A stretch of 64,000 nt of DNA from a bacterium. Lineage in GTDB: Bacteria; Myxococcota_A; Bradymonadia; Bradymonadales; Bradymonadaceae. A program made the position numbers and the translations under genes. The DNA is taken from the NCBI GenBank assembly GCA_030427705.1, contig JAUIBR010000031.1:1-64000 (forward strand). Reading direction: 5' to 3'. The notes beneath the pieces are model-generated. The model made no database searches, had not been told where the DNA came from, and saw only the letters and a program-made list of their open reading frames with translations. Positions 60,215-64,000 of this stretch are shown here, piece by piece (positions within the stretch are counted from its first letter, which is position 1; every line of letters begins with the position of its first letter).

Positions 60215-61003
60215 TTATCTGTTTCTTCGGATTGAGATTGCACGATGCAGCTGTTTTAGGATGGGTGCAGTCGGCAATAGGTGCGTGTCTTCGGGGTCTT
60301 GGAACTCGGGGTGCCATTGCACGCCCCAAATCCAAGGGTCTTCTAGCGATTCCGAAGGGACCCGGAAGGCTTCGATAATGTCATCTTCGACGGATCGTGC
60401 TTCGATTTCCAGGCCTTCACCAAGGTCTTTGACGGCTTGATGATGAACGCTGTTGATGGTCGCGATTTCACGACCGAACAACGTCTCCAGGTATGAGCCA
60501 GGCGTGAAACGTACGGTGTGTGAGTTCTTCTCGTAGATATCCGCATTTCGGTGAACCAGGCTCCCTGGAACCTGCGTATTGATATCTTGATAGAGCGTGC
60601 CTCCGAACGCGACGTTTAGGATTTGTGCGCCTCGGCAGACACCCAGGATGGGCTTGTCGAGTTCTCGAGCGGCTTCAATGAGCTCGATTTCCATTCGGTC
60701 GCGTACCGGGTCGCCTTCCCAGATCGCCTCAAAAGGTTGCTCCCCGTAGCTGTTGGGCGATACGTCCGCGCCACCGTGCAGTACCAACGCTTCCACGCGT
60801 TGCATGAACTCGAATGGGTCCCACGGAACGTCATCACGCTCCCAGGACGGATACACGATCGGCATGGGGAGGAATCCGCCCCGCAGCAGCCAATCGGACA
60901 TCGAAAGTTCGACGAATAACAGCGGCCGTCCATCAAACAACTGCCGACCGGAATCGCGATGCATGATGCAGCTGCTAACGCCTATGAGTGGTGCTTTTGA
61001 CAC
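60215..61003 (-). CDS. Gamma-glutamyl-gamma-aminobutyrate hydrolase-type class I amidotransferase (C26)
   Basis: A 262-residue protein of the peptidase C26 family, which includes PuuD and hydrolyses gamma-glutamyl bonds. The nucleophile C123 is in PILGVCRGAQ, the His-Glu pair H231/E233 in WGVQWHPEF, and the oxyanion region in LVLHGGADVSP. The substrate may be gamma-glutamyl-GABA or a related compound; no other putrescine genes are near. It is the upstream gene of the rhodanese/DUF819 operon, 5 bases before the rhodanese start. Confidence 0.92.
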   Translation of the reverse strand: MSKAPLIGVSSCIMHRDSGRQLFDGRPLLFVELSMSDWLLRGGFLPMPIVYPSWERDDVPWDPFEFMQRVEALVLHGGADVSPNSYGEQPFEAIWEGDPVRDRMEIELIEAARELDKPILGVCRGAQILNVAFGGTLYQDINTQVPGSLVHRNADIYEKNSHTVRFTPGSYLETLFGREIATINSVHHQAVKDLGEGLEIEARSVEDDIIEAFRVPSESLEDPWIWGVQWHPEFQDPEDTHLLPTAPILKQLHRAISIRRNR

Positions 61004-61012
61004 GACAAAACC

Positions 61013-62620
61013 CTACTTGGACTTCACGACCTTATTGCCCTTGCAGGCCTTGCTGCAAGCTGCTTTCGACCCGCTAGCACATGCTTGCTTGAACGTTTCG
61101 TTCGCGCCGTCCTGTCCGCGTCTGCAGAGCACTTCGCCGAGTGTGTCCCGGTAGGCAGCGGCCGTCGGGTCCAGTTTGACCGCTTTTCTGGCCGCGCTCT
61201 GGGCATTTGCGTCACATTGATTCATCTCGGTGCAGGCCCACCACGCACGCAGATTGCAGCCTTCGGCCTCACCGTGCCGGCAAGCATCTTGCAGTGCGAT
61301 CATGGCGCGGACCGGGTCTTTCTTCACGCCTTCGCCGCTCCACAGGCTGATGCCCAGTCTCAGGCAGGCTTGGCCGCTTTTGGCGCGGCAACCTTTTTTG
61401 AAGAAGGTATGTGCCCCCGCCAGATCTTTGCCGTCGAGTGCGATCTGCGCGCCCAGAACGCACGCTTCGGCTTCGCGTTGCTCGCATGCATGCTTGGCGA
61501 ACTCCATCGCTTTGCTTTTGTCGCCCAACCCCTTGTAGTGACGAAATGCGACCGTCGTGCAGGACTCAAGAATGCCATCTTTCCGGCATTGCGAGACATG
61601 GCCTGCCATCGACCGTTCTTTGGCTTTCATGCAGGCAGGCGTCGTGTCGTTCATGTCCTTGCAGGTGAGTTTCGCTTCCAGATCGCAACCTGTCGCGAAG
61701 CCGTAGTCGCAGCCTTTCTTGAAGTGCGGGAGTTGCTTTCCTGTTTCGCTTTCAGTCGCTCCCAAGGCGACGCAGGACTCGCCATTCTTCTTGGCGCATC
61801 CGCGCTTCAGGAGTTGTCGGCCTGCGGTTTTGTCGGTCTTGTAGATGATGGAACCTGCGATGGCGCAACCACTGTGGCGACCCAATCGACACGCGAGTTT
61901 GCCGCGTTTTATTGCGGAATCCTTCCAGGAGTCTTTGTTCGAACGGCGGTAGCGGTCGCTGGCTCGAATCGCCAGCCATTCGCACACGTAGGGTTGTTTG
62001 TCTTTGTCGCATGCCTTGTCGAACGCGTCGTAAAAGCGATTCTCACATCCGATGGACGAGTCGATCTCACAGCCTTGCACCTCGATGGATTTACTTCGGT
62101 CCTTCAGCGCAAACTCTGCCACTTTATTACAGTTTTTAGACTGGCCTTTGAAACAACGTGCGAGCGCTTTTTCGTAAGGAGACGAACGCGGGTCGTCTTC
62201 GATGGCTGGTTCGGGTTTCGTCTTTTTTGGTGGTCCAAAGCTAACGGTGACCTTGCTGTGGCACGTGTCGTCGGGCGATTTGATCGTGACACCCATCATG
62301 CACTGGGCCAGCGGCGAGGATGGCTTACCGTTGCGCAGTCGAAGGGTCTTCTGCGAGACGACTGCATCAAATGTGATGCTCGCTTTGCCTTTCTTTTGAG
62401 TGTTTCGATAACACTCGGCAAAGTCACGCCGCTTCGGGTTGAGGACGCGTTTGAGGACTTTGCATTGGCCTTGGATATTCGTGAATTCGATCCCGACCGG
62501 CTGTGGCTTCGGTTTCGGCGAAGTCGGTTCGCTCTTCAAGATGTCGGGCACGCTGCCATCCTGCGCCCAGCAAAGCCCCGGAACACCCAGAACCAACAAA
62601 ATCGTCACAAACCATCGCAT
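61013..62620 (-). CDS. Exported Sel1-like repeat protein, Cys-rich
   Basis: A 535-residue exported protein. A signal peptide (ending near CWAQ, residue 20) is followed by a Pro-Lys-rich linker and a domain with FAECYRNTQKKGKASITFD, then a series of about eight Sel1-like repeats of ~35-40 residues. Each repeat has a pair of Cys placed so that neighbouring helices may be linked, a common feature of periplasmic Sel1 proteins. It is very basic, with many Lys. Such proteins bind partner proteins; the partner is not known. A long open frame on the other strand covers most of this gene and is a shadow. Confidence 0.75.
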   Translation of the reverse strand: MRWFVTILLVLGVPGLCWAQDGSVPDILKSEPTSPKPKPQPVGIEFTNIQGQCKVLKRVLNPKRRDFAECYRNTQKKGKASITFDAVVSQKTLRLRNGKPSSPLAQCMMGVTIKSPDDTCHSKVTVSFGPPKKTKPEPAIEDDPRSSPYEKALARCFKGQSKNCNKVAEFALKDRSKSIEVQGCEIDSSIGCENRFYDAFDKACDKDKQPYVCEWLAIRASDRYRRSNKDSWKDSAIKRGKLACRLGRHSGCAIAGSIIYKTDKTAGRQLLKRGCAKKNGESCVALGATESETGKQLPHFKKGCDYGFATGCDLEAKLTCKDMNDTTPACMKAKERSMAGHVSQCRKDGILESCTTVAFRHYKGLGDKSKAMEFAKHACEQREAEACVLGAQIALDGKDLAGAHTFFKKGCRAKSGQACLRLGISLWSGEGVKKDPVRAMIALQDACRHGEAEGCNLRAWWACTEMNQCDANAQSAARKAVKLDPTAAAYRDTLGEVLCRRGQDGANETFKQACASGSKAACSKACKGNKVVKSK

Positions 62621-62656
62621 AGACGAAGTCTACACCATCGTGTCGAACCACCCACC

Positions 62657-62713
62657 CCAAGAACCAAGAACTAAAAACCAAGTACCAAGAACCAAAAAAC
62701 CAAGAACCAAGAA
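62657..62713. repeat. Tandem heptamer repeat (eight units)
   Basis: Eight near-identical units of the heptamer CCAAGAA, with single changes (CTAAAAA, CCAAGTA) and one 8-base unit. It lies directly after the stop codon of the diguanylate cyclase gene, on the transcript read as TTCTTGG. Such perfect short tandems are prone to slippage. Not coding. Confidence 0.8.
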
Positions 62714-63550
62714 CTAGCTCTTCTTCGCCTTCTTCACGCGATACATCTCGGCATCGGCTGCACGCACGGTGTCCTGCAACAACTCGCCAGGTCCGCATAT
62801 TGCGGCGCCGATCGACACCTCTAGACCGGCCAAGAGAGCGTGGTCACGCACGCGTTTGACGACTTTGTCGACCACTTCCGAATCTACACATGGAAGGATG
62901 GCAATAAACTCATCGCCGCCGGTTCGCGCGACGATATCTTCGGTTCGAAGCGTTTGCCGAAGTACATCGGCGACGCCTTGAATCGCTTCGTCGCCGGCTT
63001 GGTGGCCTTGTTCATCATTGATCAGCTTCAGGCCATCCAGGTCCGCTGCGATTACCGCGATTGGTCGTGTTCTGCCGCGTTCTAATCGATCGAGCTCTTC
63101 GTTAAGAAAGCCGCGGTTGTATAGGCCGGTGAGTGCGTCTTGGAAGCTGACCTCACGCAGGTCTTCCTCGTATCGATGCCGTGCGGTTGCGTCACGGATC
63201 ACAGCGACGGTGAAGACGTCATCTTCGAACCGGACAGGAGTCAGTGAGATGTCGGCAGGGAGTTTGCTCCCGTCCTTTCGCAGTGCGGAAAGCAGTCGCT
63301 CGCCGCCCATGTGACGCGGGTAAGGGGACTCCGCGTACTGGGCGCGAAACGTCTTGTGTTCAAACCGTGACTCTTCTGGCACGAGCACATCCACGGATTC
63401 TCCAACGAGCGCGCCGGGTGCCCAACCTAGCAAGTGAGCGATCGCTTCGTTCGCAAGAACGACCTCTCCCTCTTTGTTTGCAACGATGACACCGTCTGTG
63501 GAGTTGTCCCAGATTGCTCGTAGCACGGACTCAAAGAATGCATCCCTCAT
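62714..63550 (-). CDS. PAS-GGDEF diguanylate cyclase
   Basis: Cytosolic signalling enzyme of 278 residues that makes cyclic di-GMP from GTP. The PAS domain (about 8-125) begins RAIWDNSTDGVIVANKEGEVV; the GGDEF domain (about 135-275) has DALTGLYNRGFL, an intact GGDEF motif in ARTGGDEFIAIL and an RxxD inhibitory site (RTED) five residues before it, so product inhibition is likely. No membrane helix. The start follows AGGAG at 7 bases. Upstream promoter elements are weak. Confidence 0.95.
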   Translation of the reverse strand: MRDAFFESVLRAIWDNSTDGVIVANKEGEVVLANEAIAHLLGWAPGALVGESVDVLVPEESRFEHKTFRAQYAESPYPRHMGGERLLSALRKDGSKLPADISLTPVRFEDDVFTVAVIRDATARHRYEEDLREVSFQDALTGLYNRGFLNEELDRLERGRTRPIAVIAADLDGLKLINDEQGHQAGDEAIQGVADVLRQTLRTEDIVARTGGDEFIAILPCVDSEVVDKVVKRVRDHALLAGLEVSIGAAICGPGELLQDTVRAADAEMYRVKKAKKS

Positions 63551-63625
63551 TCGAATCTCCTGTGGTCACACTATTCACACTATCATGTGTAACCTTAGGT
63601 CCGAACTCAGGAATGCCAAGCTAAG

Positions 63626-63661
63626 AAAAACCCACGCCGGTGATCAGGACACCGGCGTGGG
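63626..63661 (-). terminator. Intrinsic terminator of the small gene at 63704
   Basis: Read on the minus strand: CCCACGCCGGTG (63661-63650), a seven-base loop, CACCGGCGTGGG (63642-63631), then TTTTT. The stem is 12 base pairs with no mismatch. It ends transcripts from the small gene to its right, and its presence supports that gene as real. Confidence 0.9.
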
Positions 63662-63703
63662 TTACACCTAGAATCAACGCACAAAGGAGCGAAAGGCGTC
63701 GAT

Positions 63704-63946
63704 CTAGTTCAGAACATCTTCGACGAGGGAGGGTGCGCACATGCGCAGCGCTCGGAATTCACAGCTGGTCAACTGTCCGGACCGGGCGAGCTGGCGAATT
63801 ACATCGACTGCTCGGGTATCTGTTGTGAGTCCGTCTGACACGGCGAGTATCAGAGTCGCGACAAACAACCGCACCGCATCACGGTCGAAAACGAGGCGAT
63901 TGCCGTCCACGGTTAGGCTTCGAGTTTTTCCTGTGATCTCGTTCAT
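63704..63946 (-). CDS. Small hypothetical protein in a Fur-boxed unit
   Basis: An 80-residue protein I do not recognise. It has a Val- and Leu-rich middle with an Asp-rich start, and two Cys near the C-terminus (SCEFRALRMC). No signal peptide or membrane helix is clear. It is flanked by a near-consensus Fur box upstream (63964-63982) and a strong terminator downstream (63626-63661), which together make expression from a single iron-controlled promoter likely. It could be the last gene of an operon that enters from the right, but no gene to the right is visible in the 54 bases that remain. Confidence 0.65.
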   Translation of the reverse strand: MNEITGKTRSLTVDGNRLVFDRDAVRLFVATLILAVSDGLTTDTRAVDVIRQLARSGQLTSCEFRALRMCAPSLVEDVLN

Positions 63947-63963
63947 GAAAAGACGTTAACGAT

Positions 63964-63982
63964 ATTGAAAATCATTTTCAAT
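63964..63982. promoter_or_regulatory. Fur box
   Basis: ATTGAAAATCATTTTCAAT is a perfect 9-1-9 inverted repeat. Aligned to the Fur consensus (GATAATGATAATCATTATC), the 19 bases starting at 63961 match at 16 positions. It lies 18 bases upstream of the small gene's start. A GGTGGAG (63990-63996) near the edge may be the ribosome-binding site of a divergent plus-strand gene beyond the window. Confidence 0.85.
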
Positions 63983-64000
63983 AAGAAAACGGTGGAGTTT

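Noticed and set aside
61085-62674. Long open frame on the plus strand (529 codons) across the Sel1-like gene
   Set aside because: The minus-strand product has a signal peptide, Sel1-like repeats with paired Cys and a plausible start, while the plus-strand translation has no domain pattern and biased residues. It is the antisense shadow of a high-GC gene.
62657-62713. Heptamer repeat as a coding tail of the diguanylate cyclase
   Set aside because: The in-frame stop at 62714-62716 comes before the repeat, and the GGDEF domain is complete without it.

Overview
The window looks like a piece of the chromosome of a free-living, aerobically respiring Gram-negative bacterium of the Myxococcota / former Deltaproteobacteria, most likely of the Bradymonadales type. 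The reasons are: lipoproteins whose acylated Cys is followed by (Asn-Asn-x)n linkers, a Myxococcota-style Cys-rich repeat lipoprotein, an outer-membrane porin, a lexA promoter carrying GTTCAG motifs, and a mix of long sensor proteins and MoxR/VWA genes. The genus assignment is inference. Gene density is high and genes often overlap by a few bases. No phage, insertion sequence, CRISPR array or rRNA was seen; one tRNA (Cys) is present.

Layout. 1-5959: respiratory complex I genes nuoA-B-C-D-G-H-I, without nuoE/F and without nuoJ-N. 5976-8935: two hypothetical exported proteins and, convergent to them, two lipoproteins. 9079-13372: a signalling operon with a receiver-GAF-PAS-HisKA protein that lacks an ATPase domain, a complete sensor kinase and a membrane protein. 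13391-14565: tRNA-Cys, a membrane-anchored GrpE-like protein and a stand-alone receiver. 14613-17265: a glycosyltransferase-like/coiled-coil fusion and an LPG-synthase-type membrane protein. 17326-27230: hrcA-grpE-dnaK-dnaJ, then a periplasmic binding protein, a site-2 protease, a zinc-ribbon protein, thiL and a methyltransferase in one tightly packed run.

27356-32224: inositol-phosphate synthase, a WalJ-type hydrolase, lexA, mtfA and hslO, separated by three arrays of short hairpin repeats (24 units) whose stems change in a compensatory way. 32221-36208: a 2OG-Fe(II) oxygenase, a ZIP-like/ArsP-type metal permease with a His-rich tail and a Fur-box-like operator, a Fur-family regulator and a zinc-less DksA. 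36425-40455: three surface lipoproteins with Asn-rich linkers. 40553-44148: ArfB, a DUF695/RraB-like protein, a porin, a hibernation factor and a membrane protein.

44145-58677 is the most unusual block. It is all on the minus strand: a MoxR ATPase, a DUF5682-like protein fused to a VWA domain, a SWIM zinc-finger protein, two sigma factors with an anti-sigma factor, a DUF4132-like protein and a 1660-residue protein of unknown function. I read it as one MoxR-VWA chaperone-type system with its own transcriptional control; its function is not known to me. 58745-63946: a DUF819 membrane protein, a rhodanese, a glutamine-amidotransferase-like hydrolase, a Sel1-like repeat protein, a PAS-GGDEF diguanylate cyclase and a small gene next to a near-consensus Fur box at the right edge.
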